Positions 53,356 through 62,630 of a stretch of DNA of 64,000 nt are shown in pieces. The notes below the pieces were generated by a model. It was not told where the DNA came from. It searched no databases and saw only the letters and a program-made list of their open reading frames with translations. Each line of letters begins with the position of its first letter. Position 1 is the first letter of the stretch. The stretch comes from a virus. The stretch covers positions 62,001 through 126,000 of IMG/VR virus record IMGVR_UViG_3300032245_001860; one strand, written 5' to 3'. The translations under genes and the position numbers were made by a program.

Positions 53356-56160
53356 TCTTCTGTGATTATATACTGATGCTTTTTTGTCAGATGTAAATGG
53401 ATCTTTAATATCATCAGGCTGTTCTGTTTCCATTTTTATATTGGAACCAGGTTGAGGTTTAGTAGGTTCAAGCCCAGGAAAATGTCCAGGAGCTCTTTTT
53501 CTACTATTAGGATCATTAGGATCTTCGCCTTCTTTCCAAGTCCAAGTGCCTTCTGGAATTTGCTTACCAGTATAAACAGGCATCATTTCATCAAACTTTC
53601 TTCCGCCAGGTATTTTTTCAGTATAGCCAATTAATGATTTAGTGATATCAGCAATATCTTCAGCTGTTGGTTTTTCCGGTTTAGCATCATCATCTTTCTT
53701 TTGTTGTTTTGCTCTTGTAGGATCATCTAAATCAAGAACATCACTTGTCAATAAACCATTAGCCACTGCATCAGCAACCTTGCCAAAATAATCTTTCAAG
53801 TATCCTTCTAAAACTGAGTCAGAAACATCACTAACATCAAATATCATCATTGTTCCAGATTTAATTAAATCTTCTTCAACTCTTTTGAGTTCATTTTCTA
53901 ATTCAATTTTCTTTGAATAATTAAGATCTCCTAATGACTCTAATTCCTTCTTGATTTGATTTTTTCTTTTAATCAAGCCTCTTCTAAAATCTCTTTTACC
54001 AGCGACAGTAAATATTTCATGGAATATAATTTCCAGTCTGTTTCTTTGTCTTTCAAGAATTTTTAATACAGCTTCTTGTGGATCAGGAATATCAATAGTA
54101 GTTCCATCTGGCTTTCTAATTTTACCAAAATTTTCTTTTTTGAATTCTGCTGAGGCATCTTCCATCATCAATCTTCGAACATTTGTACCGCCAGACATAA
54201 GATGGATTTTTTGATTGACAATATCTTGAAGCCATTGTTCTTTTGCTGCTTCGTAAACTGTTTTAGAAACCATTAAATTTGAAAGTCTATTTCTAAATAT
54301 TTCAGATAGATAAGGGATGTCACCGTGAACTCTTGCATACATTTCAGAAGGATTAATTAAGTAAGCTTCTTCTTTTGTAACTTCTGGATTAAGTTCTTCA
54401 GATGGAGCCATTATAAGATCGCCAGATGCAAGATAATGAAGAGCGTGAGCAATTTCATGTCTTCTTGTTGCTTCTGTAAATTTGGTATGTGAAATGCCCA
54501 AGTTTTCAGCTAATTGCTTGTGATGTTCTAATGAGTCATATGAATCAGTTCTTATGATGATTGCTGGCACATTTTCTCCAGATTGAGTTGGAAATCTTGG
54601 AACAAATAAGCCTCGCCATAGACCATCAACAAAATCAATGTCATTAATTTGCAATTTTGTAATTTTGTTTTTGTTTAAGAATGACTTGAGAGTATTGCTA
54701 TCAAATTCGAGTAAAGTTAATTTTTCAGCGTATTTTATAAGATCTTCTTTTGAAATAGTTGTATATTGTCTTTCTTGCTCCATTTTATCAAGATAACTTG
54801 TTGCAAATTGAGTGAACATTTGCTTAGATGATTTTTGTATTTCAAGTTCTCTTCTTTCAAAATCTGAAGCGTTGGCAGGTATGGATACAGATTCTACTGA
54901 TGGATCATAATCATTATTCCAAGTCTTTTCAATAGGATCTATTTTCTTAATCACACCCTCTTTAATTGCTTTAGATATGACATCTAACCCACTACTCAAG
55001 ATAGTATTCTTTGCTTGATTGCTTTTTGACGTTAGGGCGGCTAAATTAGGAAGTTGATTTCTTGCACCTGCTTTGAAATTATCTAATTTTTCAGGATTTT
55101 CTTCAAGATATTTCAACATGGTATCAACAGTAGCAAATCCTTGGTATAACCACAAATCCCTAATTTCATCTCCTTGTTTTTCACAGTATTCCTTAAATTC
55201 AGGATCTTGTCTTAATTGCTCAATATGAAAATCTTTGATATCCCAATCATATGAATATGTGTAAATTAAATATATAAATGATTCTAATAAAAATTGTTGT
55301 TCAGGATTTGTCTTCTTGATATAAAAATAAGTTTCAACTTGGCTGTAAGTATCAGAGTAATTAAATAGTTCCTTGACTGTGTATTCATCAAAAATACCAA
55401 TACAAGCTTCTATCAATGACATAAATTGATCAGGCTTGAGTCCACTTCTTGCATATGACACCATAAATGGTCTCAATCTGTTAGCAAAATCTGTATTTAT
55501 ATCAGTGTTATTAAGAAAATTTATTACGCCTTGATGGCTTTGGAATCTTTCCAAAAGTGGTTTTTCTGAAATTGCTCTATCAAGAATTTCTTTTCTGTCA
55601 ACATCATTAGGATTTACCCCAAATTTCTTAACATCACCATCTCTTATCATATACATCAAGGTGGATTCATTGATTTCTACACCTTTTGAGGAAAGTAAAT
55701 TTAATGTCTTAAAGCCTATTGAAGCTAAACTCTGGAAGCCATACTCCATTACTGTAGCACTTCCAGCCCCATCGCCTATCTCAATTGATCCATTATCTTT
55801 TTCTTTTAATAATTGAGTTATTTTGCCTAAGTAATCTAATATAAGAAAAGTTTCTGAATCTGGCGTACCAATCTTCTTCAAGTGGTTATCCACAAACTTT
55901 ACAATTGATTTTCCAAAAAATTCTAAATCTGAATGATATTTTGATATGTTGCCTTCACACATTTTAAGATAATTGATTTGCGTGACATATTTAATAAGCT
56001 GCGACATAGAGTAAACTGTAGGCATTTTATTAGGATCATTAAAGTTAGCACCTTTTAGTGTTTCTTTGAATGATCCACCCCATTCAAACTTAGGAGATGA
56101 CAATACATCCCATGCATCAGCTGCTTCTACTATTCTTTTTGATCGTTTGTAGTTCCACAT
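53344..56160 (-). CDS. 938-aa probable virion protein with HExxH motif
   Basis: The largest minus-strand gene near the packaging genes. The start MWNYKRSKRIVEAADAW is a variant of the tag. Residues about 570-590 read RRHEIAHALHYL, a zinc-peptidase HExxH, followed by PSEMYARVHGD that may give the third ligand. A coiled region lies near 690-760 and a Pro/Lys/Gln-rich tail near 870-938. It overlaps the convergent sigma gene by 12 nt. It may be a tail or internal protein with peptidase activity; the role is inferred. Confidence 0.6.
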   Translation of the reverse strand: MWNYKRSKRIVEAADAWDVLSSPKFEWGGSFKETLKGANFNDPNKMPTVYSMSQLIKYVTQINYLKMCEGNISKYHSDLEFFGKSIVKFVDNHLKKIGTPDSETFLILDYLGKITQLLKEKDNGSIEIGDGAGSATVMEYGFQSLASIGFKTLNLLSSKGVEINESTLMYMIRDGDVKKFGVNPNDVDRKEILDRAISEKPLLERFQSHQGVINFLNNTDINTDFANRLRPFMVSYARSGLKPDQFMSLIEACIGIFDEYTVKELFNYSDTYSQVETYFYIKKTNPEQQFLLESFIYLIYTYSYDWDIKDFHIEQLRQDPEFKEYCEKQGDEIRDLWLYQGFATVDTMLKYLEENPEKLDNFKAGARNQLPNLAALTSKSNQAKNTILSSGLDVISKAIKEGVIKKIDPIEKTWNNDYDPSVESVSIPANASDFERRELEIQKSSKQMFTQFATSYLDKMEQERQYTTISKEDLIKYAEKLTLLEFDSNTLKSFLNKNKITKLQINDIDFVDGLWRGLFVPRFPTQSGENVPAIIIRTDSYDSLEHHKQLAENLGISHTKFTEATRRHEIAHALHYLASGDLIMAPSEELNPEVTKEEAYLINPSEMYARVHGDIPYLSEIFRNRLSNLMVSKTVYEAAKEQWLQDIVNQKIHLMSGGTNVRRLMMEDASAEFKKENFGKIRKPDGTTIDIPDPQEAVLKILERQRNRLEIIFHEIFTVAGKRDFRRGLIKRKNQIKKELESLGDLNYSKKIELENELKRVEEDLIKSGTMMIFDVSDVSDSVLEGYLKDYFGKVADAVANGLLTSDVLDLDDPTRAKQQKKDDDAKPEKPTAEDIADITKSLIGYTEKIPGGRKFDEMMPVYTGKQIPEGTWTWKEGEDPNDPNSRKRAPGHFPGLEPTKPQPGSNIKMETEQPDDIKDPFTSDKKASVYNHRRLVK

Positions 56161-56221
56161 AATACTTATTATGTTTTGTAAAAGAACTAAAAAATCCTAT
56201 GGAATAAAATTTCTAATTTTA

Positions 56222-56229
56222 TGTAATAT
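56222..56229 (+). promoter_or_regulatory. TGTAATAT promoter element
   Basis: TGTAATAT, followed by ACTTATAT, resembles the TGTATAAT element seen at other genes. A start about 7 nt downstream would give a leader of about 75 nt to GTG 56310, containing a terminator-like hairpin. Confidence 0.4.
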
Positions 56230-56247
56230 ACTTATATGTTCCAAGAA

Positions 56248-56294
56248 ATCCCTTAAGACACGCTATAACTACGTCTGAGGGATATTTTTCTTTT
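56248..56294 (+). promoter_or_regulatory. leader hairpin with T-run (attenuator-like)
   Basis: The arms at 56248-56259 and 56273-56283 form 11 pairs with one bulge and one G-T pair around a 13-nt loop, and a run of TTTTTCTTTT follows. It lies in the leader, just before the ribosome site AGGGGAG of the next gene. Confidence 0.55.
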
Positions 56295-56309
56295 AAGGGG
56301 AGAATCACT

Positions 56310-57023
56310 GTGGTTGAAAAAAATACATCCGATGACATGATTTATAATTGGCGCAATGAATTGCGTTCACATAAAGATGGCGTAGTTGTTGTAGCCAGTT
56401 CCCAAGCAGCTCAATATAAAGCTCAAGGTTACAATAAATCCGAAGTGGTTGAACTTCTTGCAGCAGACAATTTTGATATTGATGTTGCAAACAGAGTGGC
56501 TTCTAAGTTGTTTGATTCACCAACTGTTGCCATTAAGGAAACAGTTCAAGTTGCAGTAGTTCCAACAAAGTATGATGATTGTGTTCCAGTGATTGAAAGA
56601 TCCTTGGAAAAATACAGCGCAAAAGAATTTGTAAAGAGACTTTGTACTGGACCTCATTCTATTGTAAAAACAGATGATAAAGGTATTCAAACTTGGCTCA
56701 GAGCTGCAGAATTAGCAAAGACTAATTCAAATGGCAGAACAAATTTACATGCTGCACTTAAACCTTGGGTAGAAGAAGCATTATTAAATTCTGTTTTAGT
56801 TGCACAATCCGAAAAGCCTCAAGTAAAAACTGCTTCTAAAAATAAGTATGTTGTAAGTAACAGAAAAGGCACTGCAGAAGTTGACCTTGCAAATGCTACT
56901 TCAACCAGCGAAAAATTTACAAAAGGCAACTATGCTGATTTTGGTTTAGCTGACGAATATATGGTAGGTGCAGCAGATTCTGTTTCCCCTTATCAAAGAT
57001 TGAAAAGAGCCTTAAAAGACTAA
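56310..57023 (+). CDS. hypothetical protein upstream of terminase genes
   Basis: 237 aa from a GTG start with AAGGGGAG upstream. Not recognised. It is helical, with an Ala/Lys-rich C-terminal half and a segment PQVKTASKNKYVV containing a K-x-A element internally. Codon use and an own leader hairpin and terminator suggest a regulated, well-expressed single gene. A role in packaging or head assembly is possible from position only. Confidence 0.6.
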   Translation: MVEKNTSDDMIYNWRNELRSHKDGVVVVASSQAAQYKAQGYNKSEVVELLAADNFDIDVANRVASKLFDSPTVAIKETVQVAVVPTKYDDCVPVIERSLEKYSAKEFVKRLCTGPHSIVKTDDKGIQTWLRAAELAKTNSNGRTNLHAALKPWVEEALLNSVLVAQSEKPQVKTASKNKYVVSNRKGTAEVDLANATSTSEKFTKGNYADFGLADEYMVGAADSVSPYQRLKRALKD

Positions 57024-57041
57024 TCATATAAAACTTAAACT

Positions 57042-57069
57042 AAACAAGCCGCTATATGCGGCTTGTTTT
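57042..57069 (+). terminator. intrinsic terminator
   Basis: An 11-bp stem (AAACAAGCCGC with its complement) and a 5-nt loop followed by T residues. It ends the 237-aa gene. Confidence 0.9.
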
Positions 57070-57074
57070 GCTTT

Positions 57075-57089
57075 TGTATAAAATTTACT
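57075..57089 (+). promoter_or_regulatory. TGTATAAAAT element just before TerS-like start
   Basis: TGTATAAAAT at 57075-57084 is 5 nt before ATG 57090. No Shine-Dalgarno is present, so the transcript is probably leaderless. Confidence 0.5.
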
Positions 57090-57776
57090 ATGTCAGATAA
57101 AAATGAAGAAATTGTTGATGTAATTGTACCTGCGTCAGAAAAAGTAGTAACTGGGCCTGCTAAGTTATTCAGAGAATTGAAGGAAACAGATAAACCATAT
57201 CACCCTTTACCTCCTGACAACATGAATGACATTTCTTATCCTCAATTTTTAGAACCAAGGTGCTCAATTTGTTCTTCCCCATTTAGAGATTTAGCAGAAC
57301 ATGTATTTCTTGAAAGTGGTAAGAAACCCCAGTCTGTCATTCAATTCTTTGCTCATTATTTTGATGCTAAACTAAATTGGATGCAGATTAACACTCATAT
57401 GGAGCAACATTGTGATTTCAAAAAAATCTCAACATCTGGTTTAAAAAATTATGAGCAAAGAGAAGAACTTATTGCTCCTTGGATTTTTAGAGAACACCAG
57501 TTAGCTCTCACTGCTCTTTTAGTTGAACTTGATGATGTAAGGGGCATGGATTGTTCCAAAAACAATGACTTAAAGCTTAAAAGAGCATCTATGGTTGAAA
57601 AGTTAATTAGTAAAATCTTATATGTAAAAGAACAAAGAGATAATCAAGGTGTTTTTGCTATAAACATATTTGAAATTCTTGTCAAATTGCACGAACAAAT
57701 GGAAAGTGAAGCAGATAAGAAAATTATCAGAGATGAGATGCAATTTTTAAGACAAAAAATACAAGCTGATAACTAA
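57090..57776 (+). CDS. putative terminase small subunit
   Basis: 228 aa from ATG 57090; a TTG at 57063 lies in the terminator. Residues about 50-100 hold CSICSSPFRDLAEHVFLESG and NTHMEQHC. This C-x2-C...H-x3-H-C arrangement, with a helical recognition unit between, is seen in many phage small terminases. The C-terminal half is helical and suits oligomerisation. It overlaps the large terminase by 1 nt, the usual gene pair. It would bind the packaging site. Confidence 0.6.
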   Translation: MSDKNEEIVDVIVPASEKVVTGPAKLFRELKETDKPYHPLPPDNMNDISYPQFLEPRCSICSSPFRDLAEHVFLESGKKPQSVIQFFAHYFDAKLNWMQINTHMEQHCDFKKISTSGLKNYEQREELIAPWIFREHQLALTALLVELDDVRGMDCSKNNDLKLKRASMVEKLISKILYVKEQRDNQGVFAINIFEILVKLHEQMESEADKKIIRDEMQFLRQKIQADN

Positions 57777-59893
57777 TGAGAAAACCTAACCTTCAAAAAA
57801 CTCAACAAAATGATGCCAAATCTCAACTTCTTCTACAAGCATCTGAAGTTGAGAAGTTTTTTAAGGAATCAGAATATGCTGGAGAATTTTCTGATGATAT
57901 TGTTCCTGCAACAAGAGCTGAAGTAATTCCTCCACCAGCACCTGAAAAATCAAGATTCAATCCTGATAAAATTGTTGATATCATCACATTTATTGAGCAT
58001 CCTTATTTTTGCAACCTCAAGCCTTATCCTTGGCAGAAACTTATCCTTAAGTGTTTTTATATGGGTCAAGAGGGTAATACAAATCTTGTAATAAATAATG
58101 TCAAGCAAGAAACAGGATGCGATGGTTGTGTGTGGAGTTATATCAAGGAAAATGAAGATCTTTTTTATAAATCCAGAAAGAACCAGAAACAAATAAAAAC
58201 AATCTTTTCAGTAGTTAATTCTCCCTGTCTAACATGTAACCGCTTGAATGATGAAGTAAGAAACGAAAGATATGAAGCTGCTAAAGAAGAAGCCACAAAT
58301 CCAGATGCCGAAAGACAAGTAGAAGAATTATCTCAAAGAGCAATACTTGATAATTTTGAAACAGAAAATGATCTTTTATACTCTGATGAATTTGATCCAA
58401 AGTTAAGAGTTCAAGTAAATGAAAAAAGCTCAAAAAGATACAAATTTCAAGAGTTAGTGTTAGTGCTTGGCAGACGTTCAGGAAAATCATTCTTAGTGTC
58501 TGCTATGGCTCTTTATGAACTATATAGGCTTATTTCTATGGGACATCCTCAATCAAGATATGGGCTGATGGAATTTGATGAAATAGTATTACTTAATGTA
58601 GCTCGTAATGAAGAACAGGCAAAGAAAGCAATCTTCTCTAAAATCAAACAAACGGTTTTAGCTTCTCCTTTTTTTCAACCTTACATTGGAAAAGATACAG
58701 AACTCGAAATGAGATTCTATACTGAAAATGATGTCAAAGAAAATGAAAGAAGAGCATCGAGAAACTTAAATCCTTTTGCTGGCTCTTTAGTTTTAAGATG
58801 TGGTTCAAGTAATGCTTCTGGTCTTGTAGGTCTTACTTGTTGGTGTATCATTATGGACGAAGTTGCAGCTATGGCAGGAGATAATCCTGACTCTGGTGTT
58901 GACTATGCTCTATATGATGATCTGAAGCCATCACTTGCTACATTTGGTAAAGATGGAAAGATGATGATGCTTTCCAACCCTAAAGGTCCGCTTGGATTGC
59001 TTTATGATTTACATGAAAATAGATTAGAAGACCCTGCAACTCTTGTAATGAGATTGCCCACTTGGTTAACTAATCCGAACATTGATAAAGCTTGGCTTGA
59101 TGATCAAAAAAAGAAAAATCCAGTTGAGTTTACTATGCAATATGGTGCTGAGTTTGGAGCTGCATCTTCAGACCCAATGTTTGATCAAGATTCTATCAAA
59201 AGAATGTTTTCTTCAATGAGAATGACACCAAGATTAGAATTTGCACAACCACAAGTTGATTATTACTGTCACTTGGATCCTGCAAGAACTTCAGACTACT
59301 ATGCCTTAGCTGTATCTCACACTGAAGAAATATATGGAACTGTGGGTCCCGATTTCAAACCACTTAAAAGAGTGGTTATTGATCACATTCATTTTTGGAA
59401 TCCGCAAACAAAAAATCAACCTATTTCTGAAAGAGAAGTTGAAAATTATGTAATTGATTTACATAGAAGATTTAAATTTAAACAAGTTAGTATTGATCAA
59501 TGGAATTCTCAGTCTTCTGTAATAACTCTTCAAAGCAGAGGTGTGCCAATTATTGAAAGACAGTTCAATAAAGAATACAAAGAAAAGATTTACACAGAAC
59601 TGACACAGCTTATCAGAGAAGATAGAATAGATATTTATGACCTTTCAAGTGGTGCATATTTAGATGCGCAAAACAATAAACATAATTTGAATGAAATAGA
59701 AGAAGCTAAAATTCAATTTTTATTCTTACAAAAGAAATGGAAAGGTAAAAGATACTACATTGAAGCTTTATCGGGATACAAAGATGATATTTGTGATGCT
59801 ATAGCTGCTGTCAGTTATGAAGCCTTAACAAATAAAATTATCACAAGATCTCCAAGAAATAGAATGGTCAGTTTGGGTGGCAGGTATAGATAG
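57776..59893 (+). CDS. terminase large subunit
   Basis: 705 aa. Walker A is GRRSGKS (232-238) and Walker B CIIMDEV (D361, E362). The nuclease has its three acidic sites in HLDPARTSDYYAL (D501), SIDQWNS (D574) and YKDDICDA near residue 670. An N-terminal addition with two CxxC pairs (CDGC near 119, CLTC near 151) looks like a zinc finger and is uncommon in the family. The motor pumps DNA into heads and cuts it. It follows the TerS-like gene. Confidence 0.93.
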   Translation: MRKPNLQKTQQNDAKSQLLLQASEVEKFFKESEYAGEFSDDIVPATRAEVIPPPAPEKSRFNPDKIVDIITFIEHPYFCNLKPYPWQKLILKCFYMGQEGNTNLVINNVKQETGCDGCVWSYIKENEDLFYKSRKNQKQIKTIFSVVNSPCLTCNRLNDEVRNERYEAAKEEATNPDAERQVEELSQRAILDNFETENDLLYSDEFDPKLRVQVNEKSSKRYKFQELVLVLGRRSGKSFLVSAMALYELYRLISMGHPQSRYGLMEFDEIVLLNVARNEEQAKKAIFSKIKQTVLASPFFQPYIGKDTELEMRFYTENDVKENERRASRNLNPFAGSLVLRCGSSNASGLVGLTCWCIIMDEVAAMAGDNPDSGVDYALYDDLKPSLATFGKDGKMMMLSNPKGPLGLLYDLHENRLEDPATLVMRLPTWLTNPNIDKAWLDDQKKKNPVEFTMQYGAEFGAASSDPMFDQDSIKRMFSSMRMTPRLEFAQPQVDYYCHLDPARTSDYYALAVSHTEEIYGTVGPDFKPLKRVVIDHIHFWNPQTKNQPISEREVENYVIDLHRRFKFKQVSIDQWNSQSSVITLQSRGVPIIERQFNKEYKEKIYTELTQLIREDRIDIYDLSSGAYLDAQNNKHNLNEIEEAKIQFLFLQKKWKGKRYYIEALSGYKDDICDAIAAVSYEALTNKIITRSPRNRMVSLGGRYR

Positions 59894-59916
59894 AGTTAGA
59901 TTTATAATATACAAAT

Positions 59917-60945
59917 ATGTCTTCAAAGAATATTAAAACTGCTCAATTTGGTGGCGTTGGTGGAGGTGGAAATGGTTCACCTTTTGCACCTGGAAAAAGC
60001 CCGATTGGATCTGGTGGAAAAAACCCAGGAGGTTATGAAGTTAACTCTGACTGGGACGAAAACAAAACGCTTGAAAAAATGCTGTCAAAAACCCATGAAG
60101 ATATGGATCTGTCTGATAGAAATTTCGAATCAAGATTAACACCACAACATAAATTTTTTGAAGAAAACAAAGCTTATGTCTTAACTCCAGCTGAAAGATT
60201 GAAAGAAAAGTTCAGAGCTGAATTACACGCTTACAAAAAATCTTTAGAAGAGCATGCTGACAGTTTACATAAAAATTCAGTCAAATATATTCAAGAACAT
60301 TACAAACTGACTGACGATGACTTACAAACAATGGAACAAAGATTACATCAAAGAAGACATTTTGATGATTCCAAGAAAAGACAATTCAAATATGAAGATC
60401 AAGTTCCAGATCAAATAAAGCCAGAAAGAGCACATCCAGTTTTATCAGATACACAAATGAATCGTATTGCTACCATTGTCATGAGAGACAAAATTACTCA
60501 AGAAAATGACGAAGATGTAGAACAAAGAAACATTTTTGATAAAAAGAGATTTACTTACCCTCCTATTGGAAGAACACCAGTGCTTACTCGTGGTGATGAA
60601 TTAGGTCAATATTTTGAAGATGTGTTACATGAATACACCCCAGAGTCAAATGGTGCTATGGAAGTCGGAGATCTTGTAACAGATGAAACCAATCCTGATT
60701 ACGAACCAAATATTCATCCTCGTAATGAAATAGCCAATGAACCGGCTGATGATGAATTAGATGGCATAAATGTATTTCAAACATTAGAAGGCAATTTGCA
60801 TAATAAAAAAGCACCTGATAATCAATTTGACAGAAATAATATGTCATCAGATAAAGAAAAATTTGGTGACGAAGATATGGGTGTTGAAGATGTTTACAAA
60901 GGTTCTGCTTGGTTTGGGTCTCATACTCCAGCTTCATTTGGATAA
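59917..60945 (+). CDS. probable head protein with KTAQ leader
   Basis: 342 aa, not recognised. It begins MSSKNIKTAQFGG and continues with a Gly-rich stretch (about 11-35), like a processed leader followed by a linker. The middle is Lys/Glu/His-rich and helical and the C-terminal third acidic. It lies where a portal or head protein is expected after the terminase but does not look like a portal. A TATAAT sits 8 nt before its ATG. Confidence 0.5.
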   Translation: MSSKNIKTAQFGGVGGGGNGSPFAPGKSPIGSGGKNPGGYEVNSDWDENKTLEKMLSKTHEDMDLSDRNFESRLTPQHKFFEENKAYVLTPAERLKEKFRAELHAYKKSLEEHADSLHKNSVKYIQEHYKLTDDDLQTMEQRLHQRRHFDDSKKRQFKYEDQVPDQIKPERAHPVLSDTQMNRIATIVMRDKITQENDEDVEQRNIFDKKRFTYPPIGRTPVLTRGDELGQYFEDVLHEYTPESNGAMEVGDLVTDETNPDYEPNIHPRNEIANEPADDELDGINVFQTLEGNLHNKKAPDNQFDRNNMSSDKEKFGDEDMGVEDVYKGSAWFGSHTPASFG

Positions 60946-60947
60946 TC

Positions 60948-60961
60948 TGTAAAATAATCAT
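60948..60961 (+). promoter_or_regulatory. TGTAAAAT element just before glf
   Basis: TGTAAAAT at 60948-60955 is 6 nt before ATG 60962, with no Shine-Dalgarno, suggesting a leaderless transcript. Confidence 0.45.
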
Positions 60962-62083
60962 ATGAAATATGATTATTTGATTATTGGAGCAGGTTTATTT
61001 GGATCTATATTTGCACATGAAGCTAATAAACTGGGCAAAAAAGTATTAGTTATAGAGAAAAGAAATCATATTGGTGGAAATTGTTACACTGAACAATATG
61101 AAGACTATCATATACACACTTACGGTCCACATATTTTCCATACTTCTCAAAAATATATTTGGGATTATATAAATCAATTCACAGAATTCAATAATTATTC
61201 GCATAGAGTAAAGTCAAATTATCAAGGCAAGCTTTATTCTATGCCTATCAACTTAATGACTTTGCATCAAGTATGGCCTGAAATTATTACGCCAGAAGAT
61301 GCTAAAAAGAAAATAGAATTAGAAATTATTCCTTGTGAAAATCCTAAAAACTTAGAAGAACATATATTGAGCATGGTTGGACCTACTTTGTATCAATATT
61401 TTATTCATGGATATACAAAGAAACAATGGGGCACAGATCCTAAAAATCTTCCAGCATCGATCATAAAAAGATTGCCAATTAGATATAATTTCAATGATAG
61501 ATGGTTTCATGACCATGATATTTATGAAGGCATTCCTGTTAATGGATATACTCCTATTTTTCACAAGCTCTTAGAAGGCATAGAAACTATTACTAATATT
61601 GATTATTTTGCAGATAGAACATACTGGGATTCAAAAGCCAATAAAGTTGTTTTTTCAGGTCAAATTCAACAATATTTTGATTACATGTTTGGCGATTTAG
61701 AATACAGAACATTAGAATTTCATAGTTACAAAATTCCTAATTCTGATTTTCAAGGATGTTCTATAATTAATTATCCCGATCCAGAAACAAGATGGACAAG
61801 AATAACTCAACACAGACACTTTACAAACTCAAAATCTACAAATGATTATGTTACATACGAATATTCTAAAAACTATGACAAAAATAATCCAGAGCATATT
61901 CCTTATTACCCTGTAAACACACCAACAAACAATGAAACTTACAACAAATACAAAGAATATTTAGAAATAAATCATTCTAACATTATTGTTGGTGGAAGAT
62001 TAGGCAATTACAGGTACTACGATATGGATATGACAATAGGTAACGCATTAGCTACAGTAAAAAAAGAATTTGCAGGAAAATAA
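60962..62083 (+). CDS. glf: UDP-galactopyranose mutase
   Basis: 373 aa, family length. The FAD-binding GAGLFGS motif (9-15) and KRNHIGGNCY at 36-45 are present, with HTYGPHIFHT and the substrate-loop region TKKQWGTDPKNLP, and the C-terminal GGRLGNYRYYDMD that contacts flavin and substrate. It converts UDP-galactopyranose to UDP-galactofuranose. In a phage it may supply galactofuranose to the six glycosyltransferase-like genes in this window. Confidence 0.93.
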   Translation: MKYDYLIIGAGLFGSIFAHEANKLGKKVLVIEKRNHIGGNCYTEQYEDYHIHTYGPHIFHTSQKYIWDYINQFTEFNNYSHRVKSNYQGKLYSMPINLMTLHQVWPEIITPEDAKKKIELEIIPCENPKNLEEHILSMVGPTLYQYFIHGYTKKQWGTDPKNLPASIIKRLPIRYNFNDRWFHDHDIYEGIPVNGYTPIFHKLLEGIETITNIDYFADRTYWDSKANKVVFSGQIQQYFDYMFGDLEYRTLEFHSYKIPNSDFQGCSIINYPDPETRWTRITQHRHFTNSKSTNDYVTYEYSKNYDKNNPEHIPYYPVNTPTNNETYNKYKEYLEINHSNIIVGGRLGNYRYYDMDMTIGNALATVKKEFAGK

Positions 62084-62169
62084 TATAACGAATGCAAAAA
62101 ACATATTATGTCTGTCTCTTCAATGAACCTAAAAATAAAAGAAGACAAATATTTTAATGGAACAATATA

Positions 62170-62622
62170 ATGCCACAAAAAATATCTTCAGAAATTAACA
62201 ATCTAATTAAAAAAGCAAAAATTTTAGATTCATTAGGAAAATTTAAAGAGTCAGATAATATTTTTGTAAAGTTATCCCAATATTACGTAGAGCAATCAGT
62301 CACCAAAGTTCCATCTGTTCAATATTTTGAAATGGATGAAATTGCTGATGAGTACGAAGAAAATGAAAAAAACTATCGTACTAAAAAACCCAATCTTCGT
62401 GTCCCTCAATATTTTGATTTAGGTGTTGGTGAAGATGAAGAAAACTTAGAGGGTAAACTCAACGGTCCTGATAGTGTTCCTGGTCCTGCTTATATAGACC
62501 CAGGTAATCTTGCCTCAAGCCCATCAATGGCTGGAGATGTTGATTGCTTTACTTGGGAAGAAACTTACGAAAAGAATGTTGATGAAGGCAATGGATGGAA
62601 AAATAGAATTCCATTGAGATAG
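62170..62622 (+). CDS. hypothetical protein with helical leader
   Basis: 150 aa, not recognised. The N-terminus (NNLIKKAKILDSLGKFKESD...KLSQYYV) matches the helical leader of the three minus-strand proteins. The rest is Glu/Asn/Pro-rich and probably extended, with a Gly/Pro-rich middle. It sits between glf and the probable head genes, so a virion role is likely. The TAG stop is followed at once by the ribosome site of the next gene. Confidence 0.55.
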   Translation: MPQKISSEINNLIKKAKILDSLGKFKESDNIFVKLSQYYVEQSVTKVPSVQYFEMDEIADEYEENEKNYRTKKPNLRVPQYFDLGVGEDEENLEGKLNGPDSVPGPAYIDPGNLASSPSMAGDVDCFTWEETYEKNVDEGNGWKNRIPLR

Positions 62623-62630
62623 GAGAAATT

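Noticed and set aside
62092-62157. A 21-codon frame (MQKTYYVCLFNEPK...) between glf and the next gene, reminiscent of a glycosyltransferase N-terminus.
   Set aside because: Too short and without a ribosome site. It may be a gene remnant, but chance cannot be excluded.
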